DNA from: Pleomorphomonas sp. JP5 | GTDB lineage: Bacteria; Pseudomonadota; Alphaproteobacteria; Rhizobiales; Pleomorphomonadaceae | Direction: 5' to 3' | NCBI RefSeq assembly: GCF_023721815.1 | Contig: NZ_JAMDLI010000001.1 | Span: 186,001 to 250,000 of the forward strand | Length of the DNA stretch: 64,000 nucleotides | In this document: one piece after another, positions 26,278-35,463 of the stretch | Position numbering within the stretch: position 1 is the stretch's first letter | How the letters are laid out: the number at the start of each line of letters is the position of its first letter | Program-made: the position numbers and the translations under genes | Notes under the pieces: generated by a model | Seen by the model: the letters and a program-made list of their open reading frames with translations, nothing else | What the model was told of the DNA's origin: nothing | The model's database searches: none

Positions 26278-27210
26278 ATGCCAACCCTTCCTGATGCGTC
26301 TGGAGAGGCGCAGCCGCCCCGGAACTCGGAACGGACGTTGCTTGCCATCCTGCTGGTTGTCGGATCGACGATCTTTTTTGCCGGCGGAGACGTTGGGGCC
26401 AAGTTGATGAAGGAAACGGCGCCGGCGCAGCTCGCGACCTGGTTTCGTTACTTCGTGTTTTTTCTCGTCGCGCTACCATGGGCCTTGTCTTCTCGCGGCT
26501 TGTCGGTTTTTCGGCCGGCAAGCTATCGCTTGCAGATTGGACGTGGCCTTGCCGCCGTGGCCTCGACCAGTTTCTTCATCCTGGGGTTGGCCTATCTCGA
26601 CGTTCCCTCCAACACGGCGATCCACTTCATCTCGCCCATCATCGTGATGGTGCTATCCGTCTTCGTTCTTGGGGAAACGGTTGGGGTTCGTCGGTGGTTG
26701 GCCGCGGTGATCGGGTTTGCGGGTGTGTTGTTTATCGTCCGGCCTGGTACCGACAGCTTTCAGCTTGCGGCGCTTTTCCCGCTCGGATCGGCGACGGCTT
26801 GGGCATTGGGCGCGCTCTTCACGCGCCTCATGAAAAGTGAGCCGACGGAAGTCACGTTCATGTGGACGGGCATGATCGGCCTTGGCGTATCGACGCTTTT
26901 GGTCCTGCCGGTGTTCCATATCCCAACCGGCCGAGAGCTCGCATACGGGATCGGTGGCTCTTTGAGCTTTACGATAGCCCACATGTTGTTTATTTCGGGA
27001 CTGAAGCTGGCGCCGCTTTCGCTGCTGGCGCCAATTACCTACGTGCAGTTGGTGTCGGCCGGCATTCTGTCCTATTTTTTCTTCGGCGACTTTCCGAGCT
27101 ACCACACGTTGCTTGGATCGGCATTGATCGCTGGATCGGGCCTTTACTCCGCCCATCGCGAGCGGATCCGGAAGAGAATGCCTGCGATGCCGACACCCCC
27201 TGTGCAATAG
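26278..27210 (+). CDS. EamA/DMT-family transporter
   Basis: 310 residues from ATG 26278, which has CCGGAG eight bases upstream; a longer open frame to 25828 has no family sequence. Ten hydrophobic helices in two EamA repeats are visible: the first begins LLAILLVVGSTIFFAGGDV, and the second ends with YVQLVSAGILSYFFFGDFPS. The block AYLDVPSNTAIHFISPIIVM is typical of the 'RhaT/RarD-like' drug/metabolite exporters. The substrate cannot be read from sequence. The divergent IclR regulator suggests control by a small organic metabolite. A bidirectional terminator follows. Confidence 0.9.
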   Translation: MPTLPDASGEAQPPRNSERTLLAILLVVGSTIFFAGGDVGAKLMKETAPAQLATWFRYFVFFLVALPWALSSRGLSVFRPASYRLQIGRGLAAVASTSFFILGLAYLDVPSNTAIHFISPIIVMVLSVFVLGETVGVRRWLAAVIGFAGVLFIVRPGTDSFQLAALFPLGSATAWALGALFTRLMKSEPTEVTFMWTGMIGLGVSTLLVLPVFHIPTGRELAYGIGGSLSFTIAHMLFISGLKLAPLSLLAPITYVQLVSAGILSYFFFGDFPSYHTLLGSALIAGSGLYSAHRERIRKRMPAMPTPPVQ

Positions 27211-27340
27211 AGGGGGCTCCGCCCGAATCTGCGACGGCGGCGCCAGAGACGCCGGTGGCCACAACTCGCAGACGCAAGTCTTGCCGGGCTCTCGCTAGAC
27301 AGTACGGTGAGACTGACTTTCTGAGTAGAGCACAAAAAAA

Positions 27341-27361
27341 CGGCGCCCTCGTGAGGCGCCG
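27341..27361. terminator. Bidirectional terminator between the EamA gene and the 143-residue gene
   Basis: CGGCGCC and GGCGCCG enclose a 7-base loop (CTCGTGA) that can itself pair partly. On the plus strand it is followed by ATTTCGTTT; on the minus strand by a run of seven T (the complement of A334-A340). It therefore can end transcripts from both sides. Confidence 0.8.
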
Positions 27362-27384
27362 ATTTCGTTTGTATAGTTGGCCGA

Positions 27385-27816
27385 TCAGAGTGTGCGATCG
27401 ATAGCCGAGCTACGGGGTGTTCCGCCCGTTCCTTCCCAAGCTTCGATCATCGCCTGCATTCGCATGGCGAATTCCTGGGTATTCTGGACCGCCGCGGCAT
27501 TGCCGGGTGAGTCGGCAGGCTGTTCCGTCGCCTTGCTTTGGTCCGACATGAGCACCTCGAAGCCGGACACTTGGTCAAGAGGACTGGCCTTGACGGTGTT
27601 CTCCTTGGTCAAGGAGCTGGCCGATGGCGCCCTTGCGCCCCGCCCTTCGGACTTGTCTGTTGCCGTATCGACAGAGTTGCCATCGGTCTTCTCGGCGACC
27701 TTGACGGCCTTCTCCGCACTGAGATCTGTGGTCGTCGATTGGTTCTGCTCGGTCGGCGTTCTCGGCACCGGCGAGGTCACACCGGTGAGGACCGGTTTTA
27801 CGCTCCCGATATCCAT
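27385..27816 (-). CDS. Hypothetical low-complexity protein
   Basis: 143 residues, rich in Thr, Ser, Ala, Lys and Glu, with few hydrophobic residues over the first 100 and no signal peptide. Only the last ~35 residues (NTQEFAMRMQAMIEAWEG) look like an ordered helix. The opening MDIGSVKPVLTGVTSPVP and the composition recall the disordered N-terminus of FlaG-like proteins, but the FlaG domain itself is not visible, so I do not assign it. Codon use is normal, and the good terminator at its end supports it being a real transcript. It is a single-gene unit. Confidence 0.5.
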   Translation of the reverse strand: MDIGSVKPVLTGVTSPVPRTPTEQNQSTTTDLSAEKAVKVAEKTDGNSVDTATDKSEGRGARAPSASSLTKENTVKASPLDQVSGFEVLMSDQSKATEQPADSPGNAAAVQNTQEFAMRMQAMIEAWEGTGGTPRSSAIDRTL

Positions 27817-28036
27817 GATCTGTCCTTTCGCGCCGGATAGCGGATGATCCGGATCATCGAAAGAAGTGTATCCGAAGCACCTGAAAGGAGTGTTCTTGAT
27901 ATCGCTAAATTTTTAACGATGTGCATGAAAGCTGTCGCCGCTGTCTATCTGGCAGCGGCCGCCCCATTTGTTGGGCGACAGCCACTAAACCAGAAGAGAT
28001 GTTAATAGCCTCTCAACAGCATGCCTGTGACACCCT

Positions 28037-29707
28037 TCATGGCGCAGGATGGATGAATGGCCAGGGAGACGCTTCGCAATCTGGCGATATCGCGACGTGG
28101 ACGAGCACAGTTCGCTCGGCTGCGAGCGCATCGGGCAGCACGGCGGCCAACTCGGCGGGCGACGACACCGAGTGTGCCTCGATGCCGAATGCCGCGGCCA
28201 ACTTGAGGAAGTCGGGATTCTGTAGTTCCGAGGCGATGAAGCGCCCCTCGAAGCGGGTCCTCTGGTCCCGGCGGACATTGCCATAGGCGCCATTGTCGAA
28301 CACAACTGCCACGACACCTATGCCCTCCTGCGCCGCTGTCGCCAACTCCTGCACGCCAAACATGAACCCACCGTCGCCGCAGACGGCTATCACCTTGCGA
28401 TCGGGATTGGCGACCTTGACGCCGAGAGCCGTTGGAAACCCGTAGCCGAGTGTGCCCTGATATCCCTCGCTGACATAGGTTCGAGGCAGTCGGGCGTCCC
28501 ATGCGAAATAGGAGGCAAAGCCAACCTGGCAAAGCTCGGTCAGGAAGAAGCCGTCGTCAGGTAGCGCCGCTCGAATTGCCTTGAGATAGTCGACCTCGGG
28601 CTGAACTCGGGCGATCTCGGCTTCGACGGACTCCTTGGTGGCTCTGATCTCGCTGCGGATGGCGGCGCCGTCGCGCTTGGAGGCCTCCATCCCCAGGCGA
28701 CGGATCGCCGCGATCAGCGCTTGGGTTCCGACCTTGGAATCGGCGATTATGGAAGCGTCGGCTTTGAGGCGGACCATTTCCTCGGGATCGATGTCGATCC
28801 GGACGAGCTTGCGCCCGCCGGGTAAGCGCTCGTGATAGGTCATCATGCCGGTCCAGCGCATGGTCGGCAGTTCCAACCGAGTGCCGATACCCAGCACAAC
28901 ATCGGTTTCCGGATAGAGGCGATGGGCGACGGCCGATGACAGGCCGAGTGGTTCGCTTTCCGACACGATGCCCCGACCGCCACGCAAGGCCGTCACGGGG
29001 GCATCGAGAAGGGTGGCGAGCGCCCTCACCTCCTCAGCGGCATGCTGGGCGCCGCTGCCCGTCATGATCATCGGTCGACGAGCCGCGACGAGCAGCCGTG
29101 CCGCCGCTTCGACCGCCGCTGACTCCGGCTCCGTCGGCGAAGGCAGAATCGCGGCGCCAAGAAGCTCCGTCACCGCCGTCGCAGCCATGCTGTCCCAAGC
29201 CATTTCGAGAGCAACCGGACCAGGGCGACCGGTCAGCATCTCTTGAAAAGCCTGGTTGACGAGCGTCGGCGCATCCTCGACGCGCTCGATCCGTGCCGAC
29301 CATTTGGTCATGCGTCGCAGAAGGCCAAGTTGGTCGGGGACTTCGTGGAGATGTCCACGCCCCCTCCCCTCGAAGGTCGAAGGAACATTGCCGGTGATCA
29401 TCAGGACCGGAGTGCAACAGCCGAGTGCGGTAATGAGAGCCGCGCCAGCATTCAGAATGCCCGGCCCGGGAACCACGGAAAACACGCCGGGACGACCGGT
29501 GGAGCGGGCGTAACCGAAGGCCATGTAGCCCGAGGCCTGCTCGTGGCGGGCGCTGTAGGTGCGGATCTGGTCCGTCGACAGCGCAAGCGCATCGAAAAGG
29601 GGGTAGGTCTGCGCTCCTGGCAGGCCGAAAACGGTGTCAACGCCATTGGCGATAAGCGCGTCAACGATCGCGCGACCGCCGGAGACGGCGTCACGGACTT
29701 GCGGCAT
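28037..29707 (-). CDS. ThDP-dependent enzyme, acetolactate-synthase/2-oxoacid-decarboxylase family
   Basis: 556 residues in the three-domain ThDP fold. The N-terminal Pyr domain has the catalytic glutamate E56 in ARHEQASGYMAFGYAR. The central domain (about 190-330) includes MIMTGSGAQHAAEEV. The C-terminal PP domain has AVCGDGGFMFGVQEL and, about 25 residues on, VFDNGAYGNV, which together form the GDG...N diphosphate/Mg site. No regulatory ilvN gene follows, so it is unlikely to be the anabolic acetolactate synthase. It starts 27 bp after the aminotransferase on the same strand. A 2-oxoacid decarboxylase acting on the aminotransferase product is a reasonable inference. The exact substrate is unknown. 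Confidence 0.85.
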   Translation of the reverse strand: MPQVRDAVSGGRAIVDALIANGVDTVFGLPGAQTYPLFDALALSTDQIRTYSARHEQASGYMAFGYARSTGRPGVFSVVPGPGILNAGAALITALGCCTPVLMITGNVPSTFEGRGRGHLHEVPDQLGLLRRMTKWSARIERVEDAPTLVNQAFQEMLTGRPGPVALEMAWDSMAATAVTELLGAAILPSPTEPESAAVEAAARLLVAARRPMIMTGSGAQHAAEEVRALATLLDAPVTALRGGRGIVSESEPLGLSSAVAHRLYPETDVVLGIGTRLELPTMRWTGMMTYHERLPGGRKLVRIDIDPEEMVRLKADASIIADSKVGTQALIAAIRRLGMEASKRDGAAIRSEIRATKESVEAEIARVQPEVDYLKAIRAALPDDGFFLTELCQVGFASYFAWDARLPRTYVSEGYQGTLGYGFPTALGVKVANPDRKVIAVCGDGGFMFGVQELATAAQEGIGVVAVVFDNGAYGNVRRDQRTRFEGRFIASELQNPDFLKLAAAFGIEAHSVSSPAELAAVLPDALAAERTVLVHVAISPDCEASPWPFIHPAP

Positions 29708-29734
29708 GGTCTTCCTCCCGAAAGAGTCACTGGG

Positions 29735-30907
29735 TCAGTCGACGGGGTGTCCCACGGCCTTGAGCGCCGTCACAAAGGCCGGGATGTCTCGGATGTTGAG
29801 GCCTGCGACATTGATCCGACCGGACCCCGCCATGTAAACGGCGTGGTCCTTTCTGAGGGTCAGAACCTGTTCGGGGCTGAGCGCCAAAGTCGAGAACATG
29901 CCGGTTTGAGTTTCGTGCGGCTTTAGCCCTGGGCCGACAGCGGCCAGTGCGCTACGCACGCCCCGAACACGAGTGCCCATGCGCTCGATCTCTTCGCGCC
30001 AGACGCGTGTCAGTTCAGGATCTTCGAGAATGGTGCGGACGATGGCCGCGCCGTGGTCCGGAGGCATCGACCAGGATACCCGGCTGAAGGCGGCGAGATT
30101 GGACATCACCACCGAAGCCGTCTTCTCGTCGCGCGCCTTGACATAGAGCGCGCCGACGCGCTCGCGGTAGAGGCCGAAGTTCTTGTCGCAGGAGTAGGCG
30201 ACCATCACCTCGTCGAGGTTGTCGGTCAGAAGGCGCACGCCATAGGCGTCACCTTCGAGCCCCTTGCCAAGGCCGTGATAGGCGAAGTCGATCAGCGGCA
30301 CCACGCCGGTCTCCTGCAGCGCCTTCAATACCGTCCGCCAATCCTCCGGCTCAAGCTCGCCACCTGTCGGGTTGTGGCAGCAACCGTGAAGCAGAACGAT
30401 GTCGCCGGCGGAGGCCCCCTCAATCGCCGCCACAAGCGAGGCGACGTTCACCGTCTGTGTCTTCACGTCGAAGTAGGGGTGTGACACCGCCTTGAGATGC
30501 GTGGCGTTGAGAATCTGAAGATGATTCGGCCAGGTTGGGGCGCCATAGAGGATCTTGGCGTCGGGACGCGCCAGTGCCACCAGATCCGCGGCGAGCCGCA
30601 CGGCGCCGGTGCCCCCGGGTGTCTGGATGCCGGCGACGCGACCGCCCGGATCCTTGCCGAAGACGATCGGCTTGAGCAGATCGGTGTAGGCCGGGTCGCC
30701 CTCCGGCCCGAGATAGGCCTTTGTGGCTCTTGTATCGAGAAGGACTTTCTCGGCCGCCTTTACCGCGGCCATGATCGGCGTGACACCATTGTCGTCGCGG
30801 TAGACTCCGACGCCTAGGTCGAGCTTCTGAGGACGGGGGTCGGCCCGGTAGAGTCCGATGAGGGCGAGCAAGGCGTCGGCGGGCTGTTCGGGAAGGGTGT
30901 CAAACAT
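29735..30907 (-). CDS. Aromatic/aspartate aminotransferase, class I
   Basis: 390 residues from ATG 30907 (MFDTLPEQPADALLAL); an ATG 12 codons earlier lacks family sequence. It is a PLP enzyme of the AspC/TyrB Igamma type. The PLP lysine is K242 in YSCDKNFGLYRERVGAL; HNPTGG, DFAYHGLG and the C-terminal SGRINVAGLN block (substrate-binding Arg) are present. The segment SRVSWSMPPDHGAAIV resembles the aromatic-preferring rhizobial enzymes (S.MPPDHG) rather than strict aspartate ones. It is first in a two-gene operon with the ThDP enzyme and is divergent from an Lrp-family regulator, which probably controls it in response to amino acids. Confidence 0.9.
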   Translation of the reverse strand: MFDTLPEQPADALLALIGLYRADPRPQKLDLGVGVYRDDNGVTPIMAAVKAAEKVLLDTRATKAYLGPEGDPAYTDLLKPIVFGKDPGGRVAGIQTPGGTGAVRLAADLVALARPDAKILYGAPTWPNHLQILNATHLKAVSHPYFDVKTQTVNVASLVAAIEGASAGDIVLLHGCCHNPTGGELEPEDWRTVLKALQETGVVPLIDFAYHGLGKGLEGDAYGVRLLTDNLDEVMVAYSCDKNFGLYRERVGALYVKARDEKTASVVMSNLAAFSRVSWSMPPDHGAAIVRTILEDPELTRVWREEIERMGTRVRGVRSALAAVGPGLKPHETQTGMFSTLALSPEQVLTLRKDHAVYMAGSGRINVAGLNIRDIPAFVTALKAVGHPVD

Positions 30908-31034
30908 TCTTGGGCCTATCCGGCTAACGGTGAATAGCTCCACCTTATCGGGGTTCGGTGGAAATATCTCTGCGATTTCCTGAAAGGCAATTGCTCGGGG
31001 CGAGGATTTTCAGCATTATACCGCCCGTTCGCGC

Positions 31035-31538
31035 ATGTTTTTTGCGTCATCGCTTTCGGAGTTCCCCGCCTTGGAAGAGTTGGATGTGTTCGATCTGCGT
31101 CTTCTTGCCGCCATCCAGACGAAAGGCGACATGACCCAGGCGGAACTGTCGGAAATCGTGCACCTCTCCCCTACCCAGTGTGCCCGTCGTCTGCAGCGCC
31201 TCAGGAGCGACGGCTATGTTCGCGACATCGTGGCGATCCTCGACCCGGAAAAACTGGGCATCAACATCATCGCTCACACGCTGGTTGGGCTTCGCAACCA
31301 CGACGACGAAACGGGTAAGGCGTTCCGGGCCTTCGTCGATGCCGCCGACGAGGTGGTGGAGTGCTGGTCGCAGACAGGCGACGCCGACTACCTTCTGAAG
31401 ATCATGGTGAAGGATCTGGGTGAGCTGGCTAGTCTCATCGAGCGTCTGATCACAGCTGTCGGAGGATTCGCTTCGCTCCGTTCCTTCGTGGCCTTGAAGG
31501 CCATCAAGCGCACGACGACGGTGCCCATCCGCGCCTAA
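31035..31538 (+). CDS. Lrp/AsnC-family transcriptional regulator
   Basis: 167 residues. The N-terminal winged helix is seen in LDVFDLRLLAAIQTKGDMTQ and VHLSPTQCARRLQRLRSDGY; the C-terminal RAM domain includes LVGLRNHDDETGKAF and the SQTGDADYLLKIMVKDLGE block typical of effector binding. The start ATG 31035 could be replaced by TTG 31071. Its gene is divergent from the aromatic aminotransferase operon with a 127-bp shared region, so that operon is the natural target, with an aromatic amino acid as a likely effector. Confidence 0.92.
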   Translation: MFFASSLSEFPALEELDVFDLRLLAAIQTKGDMTQAELSEIVHLSPTQCARRLQRLRSDGYVRDIVAILDPEKLGINIIAHTLVGLRNHDDETGKAFRAFVDAADEVVECWSQTGDADYLLKIMVKDLGELASLIERLITAVGGFASLRSFVALKAIKRTTTVPIRA

Positions 31539-31770
31539 GGTCCACCCTGCTCCCGCGCTTTGCATTCTGTTTCTCAATCTTGGCGTTACCCTGCTCGAGC
31601 GCTTGCGGGGTGATTTGGCGCGTGCTTTTGCCCGCGTTTCCAGCTCCAAGCCTGACGTCCCGAAAACAATGTGGCAGCTTTCGTTTTGTGTTCATTTGAT
31701 TTCGTATATTTGCTAGCATCGCAACCAACTGAAAGCGTCGACGAAAAAGGCGCGATTTGCGGAGACGGCG

Positions 31771-33264
31771 ATGGCGAACGTGGACATCCTGGTAATCGGT
31801 GGCGGCATCAACGGCTGCGGCATTGCCCGCGATGCCGCTGGGCGCGGTTACTCCGTGCTGCTTGCCGAGATGAAGGATCTCGCCTCCGGCACCTCGTCCG
31901 CCTCGACAAAGCTGATCCATGGTGGTCTCCGTTACCTTGAGCATTACGAATTTCGCCTGGTTCGGGAGGCACTGACGGAACGTGAAGTGCTTTGGGCGAT
32001 GGCGCCTCACATCATATGGCCTTTGCGTTTTGTCCTGCCTCATCACGCCGGTCTCAGGCCTGCCTGGCTGCTCCGGTTGGGTCTTTTTCTTTACGATCAT
32101 CTCGGAGGACGCCGACGCTTACCGGCCACTCGACCGCTGAATCTTCGCACGGACGCCGTGGGAAGGCCTCTGAAAGCCGGATACGGTCGCGGATTCGAAT
32201 ACTCCGACTGCTGGGTACAGGATTCCCGCCTCGTCGTGCTGAATGCTGCCGATGCCGCGGCCCGTGGCGCCACCATTCTCACCCGCACCCGCGTCACGTC
32301 GGTCGCTCGCGCCGAGGATCGTTGGATCGTGACGCTCAGAGATGTGGAAACCGGCAACGAGACGACGGTGACCGCCGGTCTGCTGGTCAATGCCGCCGGG
32401 CCGTGGATCGACGAGGTCCTGCGGTCGGCCGCCGGCATGCCGGAAGCCCGCCACGTCCGCCTGGTTCAGGGCTCTCACATCGTCATTCGGAAACTCTACG
32501 ATCACGACCGCGCCTACATCTTCCAGAATGCCGACGGGCGCATCATCTTCGCGATTCCCTACGAGGGCGACTTCACCCTGATCGGTACCACCGACCGAGA
32601 TTATTCTGGCGACCCGGCCGACGTGAAGATCTCGGCCGAGGAGATATCCTATCTCACGGCTGCCGCCTCGGAGTATTTCGAGAAGCCGATTGCCGAGGCC
32701 GATATCGTCTGGACCTATTCCGGCATTCGCCCGCTCTACGACGATGGCGCCTCGAAGGCACAAGAGGCGACGCGCGACTACGTGCTGAAGCTTGCCGGTG
32801 CGGAGAACGAGCCAAAGCTGCTCAATGTGTTTGGAGGCAAGATCACCACCTACCGCCGTCTTGCCGAAAGCGCGCTGGCTCTGATCGAGGACGTAGTTGG
32901 GGCACGAGGCGCTCCCTGGACGAAAGGGGCAACTCTGCCGGGCGGCAACGTGCCCTCTGGCGACATCGTCGCCTACCAGGGGCATATTGTCGCCAACCGC
33001 CCCGGCATCGATCCCTGCCTGATCGAACGCTTGGTCCATACCTATGGTACCAGGACCGAGGAGATCCTTGCCGGAGCCGCCGTCACTGCCGATCTCGGAC
33101 GCGATTTCGGCGCCGGCCTCACGGAGGCAGAGGTAAGGTATCTCGTCCGCCATGAGTGGGTGAGAAGTGCGGAGGATATCTTGTGGCGGCGCACCAAGCT
33201 CGGGCTCCGCATGGCCGAGACTGCTCCGGCGGAGATCGACGCCTTCATCGCCAATCTGCACTGA
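31771..33264 (+). CDS. glpD: Aerobic glycerol-3-phosphate dehydrogenase
   Basis: 497 residues. A flavoprotein that oxidises sn-glycerol-3-phosphate to dihydroxyacetone phosphate and feeds electrons to ubiquinone at the inner membrane. The FAD-binding [18 protein letters not shown] is at residues 10-28. [20 protein letters not shown] is the glpD family signature, and [14 protein letters not shown] is the substrate-region block. GGAGACGG lies before ATG 31771. It is followed 88 bp later by glpK on the same strand. No facilitator glpF or regulator glpR is in the window, so uptake is encoded elsewhere or by an ABC system. Confidence 0.95.
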   Translation: MANVDILVIGGGINGCGIARDAAGRGYSVLLAEMKDLASGTSSASTKLIHGGLRYLEHYEFRLVREALTEREVLWAMAPHIIWPLRFVLPHHAGLRPAWLLRLGLFLYDHLGGRRRLPATRPLNLRTDAVGRPLKAGYGRGFEYSDCWVQDSRLVVLNAADAAARGATILTRTRVTSVARAEDRWIVTLRDVETGNETTVTAGLLVNAAGPWIDEVLRSAAGMPEARHVRLVQGSHIVIRKLYDHDRAYIFQNADGRIIFAIPYEGDFTLIGTTDRDYSGDPADVKISAEEISYLTAAASEYFEKPIAEADIVWTYSGIRPLYDDGASKAQEATRDYVLKLAGAENEPKLLNVFGGKITTYRRLAESALALIEDVVGARGAPWTKGATLPGGNVPSGDIVAYQGHIVANRPGIDPCLIERLVHTYGTRTEEILAGAAVTADLGRDFGAGLTEAEVRYLVRHEWVRSAEDILWRRTKLGLRMAETAPAEIDAFIANLH

Positions 33265-33352
33265 ACCGGGGGAGAAGCAACGGGGCGGCGCTTGCACCGC
33301 CTCGGTAAGCATCTACAACTCAAGCAAACCAAGGGACGGGAGGAGACCGACC

Positions 33353-34840
33353 ATGGCCGCATTTGTACTCGCGATCGATCAGGGCACCACGTCGACGCGG
33401 GCCATCGTCTTCGACGAGGAATACTGTGTCAAAGGCGTGGGAAAGCAGGAGTTCCCGCAGCATTTTCCGGACTCGGGCTGGGTGGAGCATGAGCCGGAGG
33501 ATATCTGGCATACCACGCTTGAGACCATGCAGTATGCCCTCGCCCGGGCGGCCGTTTCGCCGCAGGACATCGCGGCCATTGGCATCACCAACCAGCGTGA
33601 GACAACGCTGATCTGGGATCGCGACACCGGCAAACCGATCCATCGCGCCATCGTCTGGCAGGATCGCCGTACATCGGATCGGTGCGCCGCTTTGAGGGGT
33701 GATGGTGCCGAGGACATGGTACGTGAGAAGACCGGCCTGTTGCTCGACCCCTATTTCTCCGGCACCAAGATTGCATGGTTGCTTGACAACGTCGAGGGCG
33801 CCCGAGCGGCGGCCGAGGCCGGGCGGTTGGCGTTCGGCACCGTCGACACCTTCCTGCTCTGGCGGCTGACCGGTGGTCGGGTTCATGCGACGGACGCCAC
33901 CAATGCATCCCGCACCCTCCTCTACGATATTGCCGCCGGCGACTGGGACGACGATCTCCTGCGCCTCTTCGGTGTGCCGCGTGCTGTCTTGCCCGACGTG
34001 CGTGACAGCGCCGCCGACTTCGGCGAAACCGATCCCGATCTTTTTGGCGTCGCCATCCCCATTCGAGGCATTGCCGGTGATCAGCATGCCGCTACGGTCG
34101 GTCAGTCTTGCTTTTCGCCGGGCATGTTGAAGTCGACCTACGGCACCGGTTGTTTTGCTTTGCTCAACACGGGCAGCGAAATCGTCAGGTCTTCCAACCG
34201 GCTCCTCTCGACCATTGCCTATCGCCTCGATGGGCAGGTCACCTATGCCTTGGAAGGTTCGATCTTCATGGCCGGCGCCACTGTACAGTGGCTTCGTGAT
34301 GGGCTCCGCTTCTTCGAGCGGTCGGACCAGGCTGGGGCCTTGGCTGACCACGCCGATCCCAGTCAGAACGTTTATCTGGTGCCGGCCTTCACCGGACTCG
34401 GGGCTCCCTGGTGGGACGCCGAGGCGCGCGGTGCTCTTTATGGCATGACGCGCAACACTGGTCCGGCCGAGTTTGCCCGCGCGGCGCTGGAGGCGGTCTG
34501 CTATCAAACGCACGACTTGCTTGAAGCAATGCGCCGCGACTGGACGGGGACGTCGGAGACCGTGCTTCGCGTTGATGGGGGGATGGTGGCGAGCGACTGG
34601 ACCATGCAGCGCCTGGCCGATCTGCTGAACGCGCCGGTCGACAGGCCGCTGGTCCTGGAAACGACCGCTCTTGGCGCAGCATGGCTGGCCGGACACAAGG
34701 CGGGGGTCTGGCCGGACATGCAAGGCTTCTCGACAAGCTGGAAACGCAACCGACGCTTCACTCCGCAGATGGACGATGCCACGCGGAAGAAAAAACTTGC
34801 CGGATGGGCGGACGCCGTGAGGCGAACCTTGACGACCTGA
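33353..34840 (+). CDS. glpK: Glycerol kinase
   Basis: 495 residues from ATG 33353, the standard length; the open frame extends upstream without family sequence. It phosphorylates glycerol with ATP, giving the substrate of GlpD. FGGY-kinase motifs are visible: [17 protein letters not shown] at the N-terminus, [53 protein letters not shown] and the late [15 protein letters not shown]. The ribosome site is GGGAGGAG before the start. It belongs in one operon with glpD and ends before a long hairpin. Confidence 0.96.
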   Translation: MAAFVLAIDQGTTSTRAIVFDEEYCVKGVGKQEFPQHFPDSGWVEHEPEDIWHTTLETMQYALARAAVSPQDIAAIGITNQRETTLIWDRDTGKPIHRAIVWQDRRTSDRCAALRGDGAEDMVREKTGLLLDPYFSGTKIAWLLDNVEGARAAAEAGRLAFGTVDTFLLWRLTGGRVHATDATNASRTLLYDIAAGDWDDDLLRLFGVPRAVLPDVRDSAADFGETDPDLFGVAIPIRGIAGDQHAATVGQSCFSPGMLKSTYGTGCFALLNTGSEIVRSSNRLLSTIAYRLDGQVTYALEGSIFMAGATVQWLRDGLRFFERSDQAGALADHADPSQNVYLVPAFTGLGAPWWDAEARGALYGMTRNTGPAEFARAALEAVCYQTHDLLEAMRRDWTGTSETVLRVDGGMVASDWTMQRLADLLNAPVDRPLVLETTALGAAWLAGHKAGVWPDMQGFSTSWKRNRRFTPQMDDATRKKKLAGWADAVRRTLTT

Positions 34841-35150
34841 CGGTGTTCCGACCCGCCCGTTCCGGAAAGACGCGGCGGGTCGGATTGTGATGGCGCCTGG
34901 TGCTTGCCGCTCTCTGCCTAAATCTTGCTCAATTCCTTATAGTATTTTCGCGGAGTCAAAGATGGGATTGAGTGTCAACACGAACGGAGAGAGCGTTCTT
35001 TCTTTCGGGTTGAGACCATTTCGGTGAGAGTTCGACTTGGCTGGATCGCGCCAGGGCAATCACATCCACGTAGTTTTGATCCATGTCATCGCCAGAACTA
35101 GCCTTGGGGCTAATCATGATGCATCGGATAGCGTGAACGTGGAGGTTAGA
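34841..35150. other. Intergenic region glpK to DUF6455 gene
   Basis: About 310 bp. It holds the long hairpin after glpK and, near 34925-34970, an AT-richer stretch that probably carries the promoter of the DUF6455 gene. An open frame running into that gene from 35037 lacks family sequence and a ribosome site, so I leave it out of the coding region. Confidence 0.5.
34847..34884 (+). terminator. Possible terminator hairpin after glpK
   Basis: TCCGACCCGCC (34847-34857) pairs perfectly with GGCGGGTCGGA (34874-34884) across a 16-base loop. It lies just after the glpK stop. There is no proper T-run (TTGTGA follows), so it may be a 3' stabilising stem rather than an intrinsic terminator. Confidence 0.45.
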
Positions 35151-35435
35151 ATGATCGACAAATCGTCCTCCAAGACGGGCGGTGACGGTTGCGACTGCGA
35201 TCGGGAGCCGGAACTCATGCGCCGGATGGCGGTGACGCTTGATTCCGACCAGTTCTTGCAAGGCATCGAGCGCAAGCTGGCCGCCGATCGATGCCACGAG
35301 TGCACCGAACTCGAAGCCTGCAAGGTGTGGCTGGACATCACGGCAATTCGCGGCGCCGTGCATCCACCCAAGTTCTGCCGGAATGCCGATCTCTTCGAAG
35401 AGATAAGCAACGACGCCGCCAGCTCGTCCTTCTGA
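35151..35435 (+). CDS. DUF6455-like cysteine-rich small protein
   Basis: 94 residues from ATG 35151, directly after a GGAGG ribosome site. The core pattern C48-x2-C51-x5-C57...PPKFC76RNADLF matches the small DUF6455-type proteins of alphaproteobacteria, where four cysteines probably bind a metal. Two further cysteines (C14, C16 in GCDCD) lie in the N-terminal tail. No enzymatic function is known to me. It converges with the EAL gene. The short length and cysteine pattern suggest a zinc-ribbon-like or redox-responsive protein. Confidence 0.7.
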   Translation: MIDKSSSKTGGDGCDCDREPELMRRMAVTLDSDQFLQGIERKLAADRCHECTELEACKVWLDITAIRGAVHPPKFCRNADLFEEISNDAASSSF

Positions 35436-35463
35436 GCGGTCTTGCAAAAGCAGTCTGTCGGAA

